Source: Rhodoferax sp.
GTDB taxonomy: Bacteria; Pseudomonadota; Gammaproteobacteria; Burkholderiales; Burkholderiaceae_C
Assembly (NCBI GenBank): GCA_020048255.1
Contig: JAIFMR010000234.1
Coordinates: 1-37,039, forward strand
DNA length: 37,039 nucleotides
Reading direction: 5' to 3'
Part shown: one piece after another, positions 16,692-25,121 of the stretch
Numbering within the stretch: position 1 is the first letter of the stretch
Layout of the letters: each line of letters opens with the position of its first letter
Position numbers and translations under genes: made by a program
The notes under the pieces: model-generated
Seen by the model: the letters and a program-made list of their open reading frames with translations, nothing else
Databases searched by the model: none
Told to the model about the DNA's origin: nothing

Positions 16692-17611
16692 CACTTCACC
16701 TCAAATCGGGCCACATTGTCTTTGGCCAAGGGCATCAGGTCGAGCACCTGACCGCGTACCTTCACGGCAATCTGATCAGCACGGCCGACGACAACCGCCA
16801 GAGGCAACTGCCCAGAAACTCGCAAGACATCTCCCTGGGCGGTGAGCTTACGTAATTTTGATGTCCCTGTGGCATCGAAAACTTCAACCCATGAAACGCC
16901 GCTGGCCGTCATTTCAAGCAGCGCGGGCTGACCAACCGGCGCAGCATCGAGATCCTCTTTCACAGAGGCAACCAAAATTGGCGCTGAGGCGCCGGGGACA
17001 CTGACTCCCGCGCTGTTTGTCGCTGCACTAGAGGCTGCCGACGTAGTCTCTGTGGGAGACAGGGGTACGGCACCGGCCATGCCGGTGGCCTGCATGGCCT
17101 TGTCTTGATCCGGGCTGTCGGTCTGCGTTGGTGGCATGACCGATTGAGGAGCGCTCTCTGTGGTTGACTCGGTAGGCCAAGCCAAGATGCCCCCGATCAA
17201 CAACAGCAAAAATGCGACACCAAGTCCCAGTGGACTCATCAGATTGGCGGACAGTTTGCTGTGCGAACTGGTGCCGGAGTCTCTGAATGCGGCGTTTAAC
17301 CCGGTATCTGTGGGTTTGATATGCGCGGCAGGCGCACCAGGCAGGCTGCTCATGATCGCCGTCGCATCGACTTTCAGGGCTCGACAAACGCTCAGCGCCA
17401 ATGCCCGCACGAAAACCATGTCAGGAAGCAACTCATAACGACCGGCTTCCAAAGCCTCGAGTTTTTTCACCGGCACTTTGAGGGCCACTGCCAAGGCGCC
17501 AATATGAAGTCCTTGCGCCTCGCGAGCGGCTCTCAGCAAGCTGCCTGCTTGCGCTGATGGCGCGGTTTCGTTTGTGCTGACCATCTGACTCTCTTCACCT
17601 GACTCAATCAT
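16691..17611 (-). CDS. rodZ: RodZ-like helix-turn-helix membrane protein
   Basis: RodZ links the MreB cytoskeleton to the elongasome and so sets rod shape. The protein has an N-terminal HTH_25 domain (about 23-85: GSLLRAAREAQGLHIGALA... LEAGRYELLPD), one transmembrane segment (about 128-145), a Ser/Thr/Pro-rich linker and a C-terminal DUF4115-type domain (SWVEVFDATGTSKLRKLTAQ). Start ATG 17611 overlaps the pilW stop (ATGATTGA). An internal ATG at 17584 preceded by GAAGAGAG is equally plausible and would drop nine residues. A yfgA/rodZ gene next to ispG is typical in many Proteobacteria. Confidence 0.9.
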   Translation of the reverse strand: MIESGEESQMVSTNETAPSAQAGSLLRAAREAQGLHIGALAVALKVPVKKLEALEAGRYELLPDMVFVRALALSVCRALKVDATAIMSSLPGAPAAHIKPTDTGLNAAFRDSGTSSHSKLSANLMSPLGLGVAFLLLLIGGILAWPTESTTESAPQSVMPPTQTDSPDQDKAMQATGMAGAVPLSPTETTSAASSAATNSAGVSVPGASAPILVASVKEDLDAAPVGQPALLEMTASGVSWVEVFDATGTSKLRKLTAQGDVLRVSGQLPLAVVVGRADQIAVKVRGQVLDLMPLAKDNVARFEVK

Positions 17612-18440
17612 CAAATGCTCCACGCTGATAAGACGCCGCCTCAAGCGACTGGGGAAACCGCTTGATCAGCTGGGTTGCCAGTTGATTCATGGCTTCCATG
17701 TTGGCCAAGCGTCGCTCAATCTTGACACCCAGCCAAAGCGTCTCGGCATTGGCCAGTTGGGTGTTGTTCAGGCGCCGAATATAAAACTGGGCGCGAATGT
17801 CGTCCCGCTTTTGATAAAGGACACTCGCCAAATTAAAACCTGTGACCGGATTAGCCGCGTCGTATTCGTAAGATTTGATCAAACTGGCTTCTGCTTCAGA
17901 AAGCTGCCCCGCCTTGAGTTGACACAAACCTAGGGCCATGTAGGTCTTGGCGCGCTCGCCATAGAGCGGGTTAGCCAAAGCCTGGTTAAAAAACTGCAGT
18001 GATTGAGGGTAGCGTCCCTCCTGGCACTTCAACCATCCCATGTTGTGCAACACATTGCTGTCACGCGGTTGTAAAGCCAGTGCCTTGTTGAAGCTCTCCT
18101 CGGCTACCGCGTACTCATTGAGCCGCATATAAATCAAACCACGCAGACTGAAGGCATCCGAGTAGCTGGGGTCCACCGCGATCGCTTGCTTGATTTCATC
18201 CAGGGCGATGGTTGTCTTGCCTTGTTCAAAATAGCCGAGCGCCAACTCAACTCGAATGCGTGCCCGCTTGCGCTGCACAGACTCATCAGAGTCCGTGATG
18301 ATGTCACCACGGCTGCCGCTGCCCTGGCTGCTATCGGGTGAGCTGGCACAACCGCTGAGCGCCGCAGAGCCCACCACAGCAACGACTCCCAAAAACAAGG
18401 TCAGGCGTATCAATGGTTTTTGATTCATGATCACTTTCAT
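17604..18440 (-). CDS. pilW: Type IV pilus biogenesis/stability lipoprotein PilW (PilF)
   Basis: PilW/PilF is a TPR outer-membrane lipoprotein that helps the PilQ secretin assemble. The 278-residue product has a signal peptide with lipobox LSGC (Cys about 31). Several TPR units follow, for example ALGYFEQGKTTIALDEIKQA, LRGLIYMRLNEYAVAEESFN, and LHNMGWLKCQEGRYPQSLQF. The start ATG overlaps the rlmN stop (ATGA); an ATG four codons later is possible. It implies type IV pili, though no other pil gene is in the window. Confidence 0.93.
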   Translation of the reverse strand: MKVIMNQKPLIRLTLFLGVVAVVGSAALSGCASSPDSSQGSGSRGDIITDSDESVQRKRARIRVELALGYFEQGKTTIALDEIKQAIAVDPSYSDAFSLRGLIYMRLNEYAVAEESFNKALALQPRDSNVLHNMGWLKCQEGRYPQSLQFFNQALANPLYGERAKTYMALGLCQLKAGQLSEAEASLIKSYEYDAANPVTGFNLASVLYQKRDDIRAQFYIRRLNNTQLANAETLWLGVKIERRLANMEAMNQLATQLIKRFPQSLEAASYQRGAFDD

Positions 18441-19585
18441 TGTTCAACTTTTGCAATGCTTTGATTTACCGCCGGCGTCGCTACGGAATCGCGCCGGCGC
18501 GCCATGCGTACCATCACCTGGGTTCGGTCAACGACATCACCGGCAAGCTGACCACAAGCGGCGTCGATGTCATCCCCACGCGTCTTTCTGACCGTGGTCG
18601 TGATCCCTGAGTCACTCAAAATTTTTGCAAACTTCAGCACCCGCTCTTGTGTCGATCGTTTCAAGCCAGAGGCTGGGAACGGGTTGAACGGTATCAAGTT
18701 GAACTTGCACCAAGCAGCACCCTGAGAGCGGCTTCGAACCAGTTGCACCAGCTCCTGGGCATGCTCGTCGCGATCGTTTACACCATCGAGCATGCAGTAT
18801 TCAAAAGTAATGAAATCTCTGGGCGCATGAACCAAATACCGCGTGCAGGCGTCCAGCAACTCATGCAGCGGATACTTCATATTCAGCGGTACCAGCTTAT
18901 CCCGAAGGACATCATTGGGTGCATGCAAAGATACTGCGAGCGCCACTGGGCAATCCAGTGCCAGTCGGTCGATCATGGGCACCACACCTGATGTGGATAC
19001 AGTGACGCGACGTCGAGACAACCCATAACCATGGTCGTCCAGCATGACCCGCAGTGCAGGCACCAGCGCGGTGTAGTTCTGCAAGGGCTCGCCCATACCC
19101 ATCATCACGACGTTGGAGATCACCCGCTCTTCTTGTTTCAAATGCTTTCGCAAGAAATGCTCTGCGTACCAGAGCTGCGCCACAATTTCGCCCGTGGTCA
19201 GATTTCTGCTGAAGCCCTGATGGCCCGTAGAACAAAACCGGCAGCCCACGGCACACCCTGCTTGCGAAGAGACACACAACGTTCCCCGGTCATCCTCAGG
19301 GATAAACACCGTCTCAACCGCGTTACCACCACCCACGTCAAAGAGCCATTTGATGGTTCCATCAGCTGATATGTGCTGAGAAATGACATCCAGGGGGCTT
19401 ATGTGCGCAACACCTGTGAGTTTGCCGCGTAGCGATTTAGCCAAATCGCTCATGTCATCAAATTGTTGCGCGCCCTTTTGGTGAATCCAACGGAACAATT
19501 GCACCGCACGGAAACGTTTTTCGCCAAGCTGCTGACAAAAGACAGCCAAACTCTCGAGGTCGTGTTCGAGCAGGTTGACTGTCAT
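18437..19585 (-). CDS. rlmN: Dual-specificity rRNA/tRNA m2A methyltransferase RlmN
   Basis: RlmN is a radical SAM enzyme that methylates A2503 of 23S rRNA and A37 of some tRNAs. The cluster motif CAVGCRFC gives ligands Cys111, Cys115 and Cys118. The methyl-carrying C-terminal Cys is at about 344 in DDIDAACGQL. Other family landmarks are GMGEPLQNY, VTVSTSGVVPMI and SLHAPND. The length of 382 residues is normal. It follows ndk by seven bases. Confidence 0.97.
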   Translation of the reverse strand: MTVNLLEHDLESLAVFCQQLGEKRFRAVQLFRWIHQKGAQQFDDMSDLAKSLRGKLTGVAHISPLDVISQHISADGTIKWLFDVGGGNAVETVFIPEDDRGTLCVSSQAGCAVGCRFCSTGHQGFSRNLTTGEIVAQLWYAEHFLRKHLKQEERVISNVVMMGMGEPLQNYTALVPALRVMLDDHGYGLSRRRVTVSTSGVVPMIDRLALDCPVALAVSLHAPNDVLRDKLVPLNMKYPLHELLDACTRYLVHAPRDFITFEYCMLDGVNDRDEHAQELVQLVRSRSQGAAWCKFNLIPFNPFPASGLKRSTQERVLKFAKILSDSGITTTVRKTRGDDIDAACGQLAGDVVDRTQVMVRMARRRDSVATPAVNQSIAKVEQ

Positions 19586-19592
19586 GTGGAAA

Positions 19593-20018
19593 TCAGCGTG
19601 AGTAAACGTTCATGCCCGGGAAAAAGAATCCCACTTCGACAGTCGCGGTTTCAGCTGCATCGGAACCGTGAACGGCGTTAGCGTCAATGCTGTCAGCAAA
19701 ATCGGCGCGAATCGTGCCTGGGGCTGCCTTTTTGGGATCGGTGGCACCCATCAGTTCGCGATTTTTCAGGATGGCGTTTTCACCTTCGAGCGCCTGAATC
19801 ATGACCGGGCCAGAAATCATGAAGTCGACCAGGTCCTTGAAGAAGGGGCGTGCTTTGTGCACGGCGTAAAACGCTTCCGCCTCACCACGGGACAAATGAG
19901 CCATTTTGGCGGCAACAACCTTCAGGCCAGCGGCTTCAAAGCGAGCGTAAATTTGACCAATGACGTTCTTGGCAACGGCGTCAGGTTTGATGATGGAGAG
20001 AGTGCGTTCGATAGTCAT
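19593..20018 (-). CDS. ndk: Nucleoside diphosphate kinase Ndk
   Basis: Ndk balances NTP and dNTP pools by transferring phosphate from one nucleoside triphosphate to another through a phosphohistidine. The 141-residue protein shows ERTLSIIKPDAV at the N-terminus and the active His117 in NAVHGSD. The FFKDLVDFMISGP segment is also typical. A clear Shine-Dalgarno, GAGGAAA, precedes the ATG. It is the first gene of the long minus-strand run that reaches purA. Confidence 0.97.
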   Translation of the reverse strand: MTIERTLSIIKPDAVAKNVIGQIYARFEAAGLKVVAAKMAHLSRGEAEAFYAVHKARPFFKDLVDFMISGPVMIQALEGENAILKNRELMGATDPKKAAPGTIRADFADSIDANAVHGSDAAETATVEVGFFFPGMNVYSR

Positions 20019-20033
20019 GTAATTTCCTCGTCA

Positions 20034-20061
20034 ATTAAAAAATAGGTGACACTTTGGTCAA
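20034..20061 (-). promoter_or_regulatory. ndk: Candidate sigma70 promoter for ndk and the downstream run
   Basis: On the minus strand TTGACC (20056-20061) and TTTAAT (20034-20039) each match the consensus at five of six positions and are separated by 16 bases. Transcription would start only about ten bases ahead of the ndk ATG, close to or at the Shine-Dalgarno. Either the leader is extremely short or the true promoter is another one nearby. No better candidate was found in 20019-20151. Confidence 0.42.
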
Positions 20062-20151
20062 AGCCTTCGATGTTAACCTGAACCCGTTGATTTTCTTGGA
20101 CATTCAGCGGAATTCACCTTGACCACGGCCTGCTTTCACCAGGTCATGAGG

Positions 20152-21309
20152 TCAATTGTTTCTGCCACCCGTTCGACGACCTGGGCCAGAGCCACCACCG
20201 CGCTTTTTACCTGCCTCTTCCCGTTGGCGCGAAAAACTGTCGGCGCCTATGTATCCTAAAGAGGTCTTCATGGGATCAGGCTGATTGGCAGGTGCTGGCC
20301 CCCTGGATGACCGGCTGTTGCCACGCGTGGGCTTGTTACCTGTGCGAGAAGCCGGGTTGGGACTGCGGCCCGGAGGGCGACCGGATTTGGCGAGGTCAGA
20401 TGCCTCGCGCGGGGCTTGTGCTTGAGCGGCGCGTGTCAACAGCCGGATATCGGCATCGTCCAGTTCGACCCAGGCGCCTCGTTTCAGACCACGGGGCAAA
20501 ACCATAGAGCCATAGCGAATTCGAATCAACCTGCTGACTGCGTGGCCAACGGACTCCAGCATGCGGCGCACCTCGCGGTTGCGCCCCTCGGAAATGGTGA
20601 CACGGTACCAGCAGTTGGACCCCTCGCCGCCACCGTCCTCGATGGAGCCAAACTGGGCCATGCCATCGTCCAGCCGCACACCGTCGAGCAACTTGCGCTT
20701 CTCTTCCTGATTCAGCGCACCTAAAACGCGTACAGCGTATTCACGCTCCAACCCAAATCTAGGGTGCATTAAATTGTTCGCCAGTTCACCCGAACTGGTG
20801 AACAGCAACAAACCCTCGGTATTCAGGTCCAGTCGGCCCACGGATTGCCACTTACCCTGAAACAACTTGGGCAGCCGTCGAAATACGGTGGGCCGATTTT
20901 GGGGGTCATCGTGACTGACGACTTCGCCTGCGGGTTTGTGATACGCAATGACTCGCGCCGGGGGCGGCGCGATTCTGAAACGGATGGGTTTGCCATTGAC
21001 CTTCACATGATCGCCAAATTGGACTCGTTGCCCAATGTGGGCAGGTTCATTGTTGACGGTGATACGCCCTTCCAGGATGAGTTGCTCCATTTCCAACCTG
21101 GAGCCCATACCTGCCTGTGCCAAGACCTTGTGAAGCTTGGGCGACTCGGGCTGAGGGGGCAGAACACGCTTCAGCGGCACAATGTCCGAGCCATCTTCCT
21201 CGGCATCAAACAGGCCTGATACCACATCTTCGAAGCGGATCGCTTCATTGACCGGCGCAACTTCAGGGGGAAAAATAGGGGCCGATGACTCAGCATGGTG
21301 TTCTGTCAT
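20152..21309 (-). CDS. rluB: 23S rRNA pseudouridine synthase RluB-like
   Basis: This RsuA/RluB/RluE-family enzyme probably converts U2605 (E. coli numbering) of 23S rRNA to pseudouridine. The 385-residue protein has a non-conserved acidic N-terminal extension (1-55), an S4 domain (about 57-105), and the catalytic domain with Asp161 in GRLDLNTEGLLLF. The EGRNREVRRMLESVGH motif identifies the family. The last ~90 residues are low-complexity and rich in Arg, Gly, Pro and Ser, typical of betaproteobacterial RluB tails that may add RNA affinity. The start overlaps the scpB stop (ATGA). The RluB assignment rather than another RsuA-family member rests on length and context. Confidence 0.9.
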   Translation of the reverse strand: MTEHHAESSAPIFPPEVAPVNEAIRFEDVVSGLFDAEEDGSDIVPLKRVLPPQPESPKLHKVLAQAGMGSRLEMEQLILEGRITVNNEPAHIGQRVQFGDHVKVNGKPIRFRIAPPPARVIAYHKPAGEVVSHDDPQNRPTVFRRLPKLFQGKWQSVGRLDLNTEGLLLFTSSGELANNLMHPRFGLEREYAVRVLGALNQEEKRKLLDGVRLDDGMAQFGSIEDGGGEGSNCWYRVTISEGRNREVRRMLESVGHAVSRLIRIRYGSMVLPRGLKRGAWVELDDADIRLLTRAAQAQAPREASDLAKSGRPPGRSPNPASRTGNKPTRGNSRSSRGPAPANQPDPMKTSLGYIGADSFSRQREEAGKKRGGGSGPGRRTGGRNN

Positions 21310-21998
21310 AGTGGATTCTCGTGAGGTACAGATTCAGGATGGAGCGATTGGCGGGATGGATCATCAAAACCATCCAGTTCAGGGGTGGTGGTCTGGAGCG
21401 ATTGGGCCGCGGTCGGGTGTGGTGTTGGCTCTAGAACCTCAGGCAAATTTCTGGCGTCAGCCTCAATCAGGCCATCGAGCGTGTTCATGGTCGCTTCCAA
21501 GGGGGGCAATTGGTCCAGCGAGGCCAGTCCAAGATCATCCAGAAAATGACGTGTGGTCGCAAACAAGGCCGGGCGACCCACGGTGTCCCGATGGCCAATC
21601 ACTTCGATCCATCCACGATCCTCCAACTGTTTGAGGGTAAGTGAGTTCACCGCGACACCCCGAATATCTTCAATGTCGCCTCGCGAAACCGGCTGCCTGT
21701 AAGCGATGATGGCCAGTGTTTCTAATGTGGCACGGGCATATCGGGGTGGCTTTTCAGGGTGCAAACGGTCCAGGTACGTCCGCATCTCCGGGCGGCTCTG
21801 AAATCGCCAGCCGTTGGCAACACAAACCAATTCGACACCGCGCTCAGACCATTCCTCTTGCAGATCCGACAAGATCAGCCGAATTGAATCGGTACCCAGT
21901 ACATCACCTAGCAGCGTTCGCATGTCGCGAAGCGGCATCGGTTGCTGCGTGCAGATCAAGGCGGTTTCCAGGATGCGCTTGGCATCCAGCGTGTTCAT
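21306..21998 (-). CDS. scpB: Segregation and condensation protein ScpB
   Basis: ScpB is a paired winged-helix protein that joins ScpA and SMC in the bacterial condensin complex. The 230-residue product has the conserved RYARATLETLAIIAYRQP and IEDIRGVAVNSLTLKQLEDRGWI segments. The GRPALFATTRHFLDDLGL segment is also characteristic. A variable, Pro/Glu-rich C-terminal tail follows. I chose ATG 21998 (MNTLDAKRILETAL); the open frame continues to 22091 but that part has no family resemblance. scpA is not adjacent. The scpB-rluB pair is a common conserved neighbourhood. Confidence 0.94.
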   Translation of the reverse strand: MNTLDAKRILETALICTQQPMPLRDMRTLLGDVLGTDSIRLILSDLQEEWSERGVELVCVANGWRFQSRPEMRTYLDRLHPEKPPRYARATLETLAIIAYRQPVSRGDIEDIRGVAVNSLTLKQLEDRGWIEVIGHRDTVGRPALFATTRHFLDDLGLASLDQLPPLEATMNTLDGLIEADARNLPEVLEPTPHPTAAQSLQTTTPELDGFDDPSRQSLHPESVPHENPL

Positions 21999-22110
21999 GA
22001 TGGGCTCATTCCTGTCAAAACACCCCGTGGTGTCAGCTAATAAGAAGTGGAAGACGTGTTCAAGACCGACAAGAGCATCGGTGGCACGCAAAAAACTGCT
22101 GTAGAGCAGC

Positions 22111-23124
22111 TTAAAAAGTGGCCAGATTGTACTTTAGACCCCAGCATTCGATGGCCTGGGCCAGATCTGATGGCGGCGGCGCCAGAAAAGCCAAGGCCTG
22201 CAAAGTCACCGGATGCACAAACGCCAAACGGGTGGCATGCAGCGCCTGCCTCTGCATGCCGGCAGCCAGCGCACCCCCATAGGTCACATCTGCCAGCAAA
22301 GGATGTCCGATCGACGCCATATGAACCCTGATTTGGTGCGTTCGACCCGTGTGCAAGCTGCATTTGACCAGGCATCCGGCGGCTCCACTGGAAAGACACT
22401 CAAAATCAGTTTGAGCCGCCTTGCCCGTCTGAAGCGTCAGATCAACCACCGCCATACGCAATCGGTTGACCGGGTCACGCCCCACGGCTGCATCGACGTG
22501 GCGCAACTTTGCGCCTAGCCAAGCGCGATGAGCCAGCGCCAGATACTGGCGTTTGACCTCGCGGGCGGAAATGGCTTGCACCAGAGCATCCATGACCGCC
22601 CGGGTTCGCGCAACCACCATCAAGCCGCTGGTATCCTTGTCCAGCCGATGCACGATGCCAGCGCGTGGCAGGTTAAAGGCCTGCGCATCAAACCCCAACA
22701 AACGGTTCATCAGCGTGCCACTCCAATTACCAGGCGCTGGGTGGACCACCATTCCGGCGGGCTTGTTGATGACCAGCAGATGTTCGTCCTGGTAAACCAG
22801 ATCCAGCGGCAGGCTCTCCGCCTTGAAAGCCTGACTTTGCGGTGTCGGCCGCAGCTCGATCTGTCCGATGTCGGCCACCTTGACCTTGAAGGAAGCCTTC
22901 TCGATGACCTTTCCGTTGACAGATACCCCTCCCAAAGCGATGAGTTGCTGCAAATAATTGCGGGAAAATTCTGGCACCAGATCAGACAAAGCGCGATCAA
23001 GCCGCAGACCATGGTGTTCTGCACCAAAAGCCAAAGGCCTCAACTCCAGCTCCGGACCTTCCTCATCCAGCGTTTGTGCGTCGATCAAAGAAGGGGTGCC
23101 CGATATAATCAAAGTGTTTTTCAA
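22111..23124 (-). CDS. rluD: 23S rRNA pseudouridine synthase RluD (TTG start)
   Basis: RluD modifies U1911/1915/1917 in helix 69 of 23S rRNA, an important site for ribosome function. An N-terminal S4 domain (RLDRALSDLVPEFSRNYLQQLI) is followed by the catalytic domain with Asp in HRLDKDTSGLMVVAR. SLHTGRTHQIRVHM and GHPLLADVTYGG complete the family pattern. No ATG suits the N-terminus. TTG at 23124 is preceded by AAGG with an eight-base spacing and gives a 337-residue protein starting MKNTLIISGTPS, which I prefer over a longer frame running antisense through bamD. Its start lies only 14 bases from the divergent bamD start. Confidence 0.93.
   Translation of the reverse strand: MKNTLIISGTPSLIDAQTLDEEGPELELRPLAFGAEHHGLRLDRALSDLVPEFSRNYLQQLIALGGVSVNGKVIEKASFKVKVADIGQIELRPTPQSQAFKAESLPLDLVYQDEHLLVINKPAGMVVHPAPGNWSGTLMNRLLGFDAQAFNLPRAGIVHRLDKDTSGLMVVARTRAVMDALVQAISAREVKRQYLALAHRAWLGAKLRHVDAAVGRDPVNRLRMAVVDLTLQTGKAAQTDFECLSSGAAGCLVKCSLHTGRTHQIRVHMASIGHPLLADVTYGGALAAGMQRQALHATRLAFVHPVTLQALAFLAPPPSDLAQAIECWGLKYNLATF
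23081..23109 (+). promoter_or_regulatory. bamD: Candidate bamD promoter with a perfect -10 box
   Basis: TATAAT at 23104-23109 is a perfect -10 hexamer. TCGATC at 23081-23086, 17 bases upstream, is a weak -35 (three of six). A start near 23116 would give a leader of about 23 bases before the bamD ATG. The elements lie inside the first codons of the oppositely transcribed rluD. Confidence 0.5.
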
Positions 23125-23138
23125 GAAAGCTGCCTTAC

Positions 23139-23945
23139 ATGCCTGATGCCAAATTATCTGCTGTCCTTGCCTGGTCTTTGGCCTGTGGAGCACTGTTGTT
23201 GAGCGCGTGTTCAACAACACCCGTCGACCCCACGTCGGCCTGGAGCCCTAACAAAATTTATGCTGAAGCGAAGGATGAGCTCAGCACAGGCGCTTACGAA
23301 AAGGCCATTCCCCTCTTTGACAAGCTCGAAGGTCGCGCAGCGGGTACGCCCCTGGCTCAGCAGGCTCAGCTCGACAAGGCATATGCGCATTTCAAAAACG
23401 GTGAACCGGTGTTGGCCATCGCAGTGCTAGATCGTTTCATGAAGTTGCACCCCGCCAGCCCAGCGCTTGACTACGCGCTGTACCTGAAAGGTATTGCCAA
23501 CTTCAACGATGATCTGGGGCTATTTTCTGCTTTAACTCGGCAAGATCTGGCTGAACGCGATCAAAAAGCGGCCAAGGAGTCCTTTGAATCGTTCAAAGAA
23601 CTGACGACACGCTTTCCTGCCTCTAAATATGCCGCTGATGCCACTGCCCGAATGGCCTACATCGTGAATTCCCTGGCGCAGTCTGACGTGTATGTGGCAC
23701 GTTACTACTATGAACGTGGCGCCTATCTTGCGGCGATCAATCGCGCGCAGACGGCCATCAGCGACTACCAGGGCGTACCCGCCTTGGAAGAAGCTTTGTT
23801 CATCATGGTGAAGTCCTACGACGCCCTGAAAATGACACAAATGCGTGACGATGCGCAGCGTGTTCTGGAGAAAAACTATCCTCAAACGCCCTACCTGACC
23901 CAGGGATTCAAAGTCAAGACCAAGCCCTGGTGGAAACTCTGGTGA
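23139..23945 (+). CDS. bamD: Outer-membrane assembly lipoprotein BamD
   Basis: BamD is the essential TPR lipoprotein of the BAM complex that contacts BamA and outer-membrane protein substrates. The 268-residue protein has a signal peptide with lipobox LSAC (Cys24), then YAEAKDELSTGAYEKAIPLFDKLE as the first TPR. Further repeats include AYAHFKNGEPVLAIAVLDRF and the conserved YLKGIANF and VARYYYERGAYLAAINRAQ. The C-terminus ends PWWKLW. The N-terminal region is divergently overlapped by rluD signals. The PP2C gene follows after four bases, so the two are probably cotranscribed. Confidence 0.96.
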   Translation: MPDAKLSAVLAWSLACGALLLSACSTTPVDPTSAWSPNKIYAEAKDELSTGAYEKAIPLFDKLEGRAAGTPLAQQAQLDKAYAHFKNGEPVLAIAVLDRFMKLHPASPALDYALYLKGIANFNDDLGLFSALTRQDLAERDQKAAKESFESFKELTTRFPASKYAADATARMAYIVNSLAQSDVYVARYYYERGAYLAAINRAQTAISDYQGVPALEEALFIMVKSYDALKMTQMRDDAQRVLEKNYPQTPYLTQGFKVKTKPWWKLW

Positions 23946-23949
23946 CCGT

Positions 23950-24714
23950 ATGACAAACAAGGGTTACCGGTTGACTGCGGCCACGGGCATTCACAAGGGT
24001 GACCGTGATTACCAGCAGGACCAGGTCAGACTGCTGAGCCATCACCGGGTCAAGAGTTGTGTCATGGCCATATTGGCCGACGGCATGGGGGGGCGCAGCG
24101 GTGGTCGCAAGGCGTCTGATCAGGTCATGATGACGGCAAAGCAGTTGTTTGATCGCTATGTGCCGGGCACGGATGATCCCGTTGCCACACTCAGGCAACT
24201 GGTTCTTGAGGCCCACATGGTGATCCGGCTGACGGCGATCTCCTCTGAAGAAGAGCCGCACAGCACACTGGCCGTTTATTTGATCAACCCGGACGGCAGC
24301 TGTTACTGGGCCCACGCAGGGGACTCTCGTATCTACCATTTTCATGATGGGCAGATGATTGTGCGCACCATGGACCATTCGTATGTTCAAGCGCTGGTCA
24401 ACCGAGGCGAACTGACGGCAGAGCAAGCCAGTGTCCACCCACAATCCAATGTACTGATGGGTTGTTTGGGCACCGAAAAGGAGCCGCCGATTGACACCCA
24501 TTTCATCGCCAAACTACAACCGGGCGACACACTGATGTCATGCAGCGACGGTGTTTGGCATTACTTCAATGATCAGGAGTTAGGCTCAATACTATCCACG
24601 CTGTCGGCGCGGGAAGCCAGCGAGTTTTTGATTGAAAAAGCGCGCTCCAGAGCCCGAGGTGGTGGTGACAACCTGTCTCTTGCCATCGTCAAAGTAGAAC
24701 CTCTGGCCGCTTGA
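23950..24714 (+). CDS. PP2C-family protein serine/threonine phosphatase
   Basis: This 254-residue protein is a bacterial PP2C (PPM) phosphatase that removes phosphate from Ser/Thr in a metal-dependent way. The metal-binding motifs are visible: GDRDYQQDQV near the N-terminus (usually RxxNED), LADGMGG (about 43-49), HAGDSRIYHF, MSCSDGVWHYF and GGGDNLSLAIV. The substrate and partner kinase are unknown, and no Ser/Thr kinase lies in the window. It is four bases downstream of bamD, probably in the same transcript. Its stop faces the stop of a minus-strand gene 17 bases away, and no terminator is evident between them. Confidence 0.9.
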   Translation: MTNKGYRLTAATGIHKGDRDYQQDQVRLLSHHRVKSCVMAILADGMGGRSGGRKASDQVMMTAKQLFDRYVPGTDDPVATLRQLVLEAHMVIRLTAISSEEEPHSTLAVYLINPDGSCYWAHAGDSRIYHFHDGQMIVRTMDHSYVQALVNRGELTAEQASVHPQSNVLMGCLGTEKEPPIDTHFIAKLQPGDTLMSCSDGVWHYFNDQELGSILSTLSAREASEFLIEKARSRARGGGDNLSLAIVKVEPLAA

Positions 24715-24731
24715 CGATACGCCAACGCTCG

Positions 24732-25121
24732 TCAGGGCGCTGAGATCGGTCCATTCCGTAGAGGGACCACGTCCGGCGATTTCGGTTGCTGGGCGGACAC
24801 TTTTTCCTGGATGCGATTCATGGCCGAAAACGCTTTTAATTTTCGCTCCATCTCATTCAATACCAGTTCCTGCCGGCGCAGCGGATCCAGCACCGCCCTT
24901 CGATTCTGCCGTGCCTGATGCAGACAGTCAGACACCGCAAACCGGGCATAACACAAACGCTCCGACTGCAAAAAAGCACTCTCATGAATGGTGCGTTCAG
25001 CCGAAATACGCCGGCGCTCGGCGACCAAATTGATGGACTGTACTTCCTGAGCAAAGGCGTGAGATGCCGCTAGCATCAATCCAATCCAAAGTAGATAACA
25101 GGCCAGGTCTTTGGATTTCAT
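24732..25121 (-). CDS. Conserved small secreted hypothetical protein
   Basis: This 129-residue protein of unknown function has a signal peptide (hydrophobic LLWIGLMLAASHAFA, cleavage expected after AFA). The mature part is highly charged and probably helical, rich in Arg and Glu. It has two cysteines in LCYARFAVSDCL near residues 57-66 that could form a disulfide in the periplasm. The C-terminus is Pro-rich. The start overlaps the zapE stop (ATGA), so it is translated from the zapE message. I recall similar small exported proteins beside zapE in Comamonadaceae, but no assigned role. Confidence 0.75.
   Translation of the reverse strand: MKSKDLACYLLWIGLMLAASHAFAQEVQSINLVAERRRISAERTIHESAFLQSERLCYARFAVSDCLHQARQNRRAVLDPLRRQELVLNEMERKLKAFSAMNRIQEKVSAQQPKSPDVVPLRNGPISAP

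Noticed and set aside
20292..20507. Plus-strand frame opposite the rluB tail
   Set aside because: Arises from the low-complexity Arg/Gly/Pro-rich RluB tail; no support as a gene.
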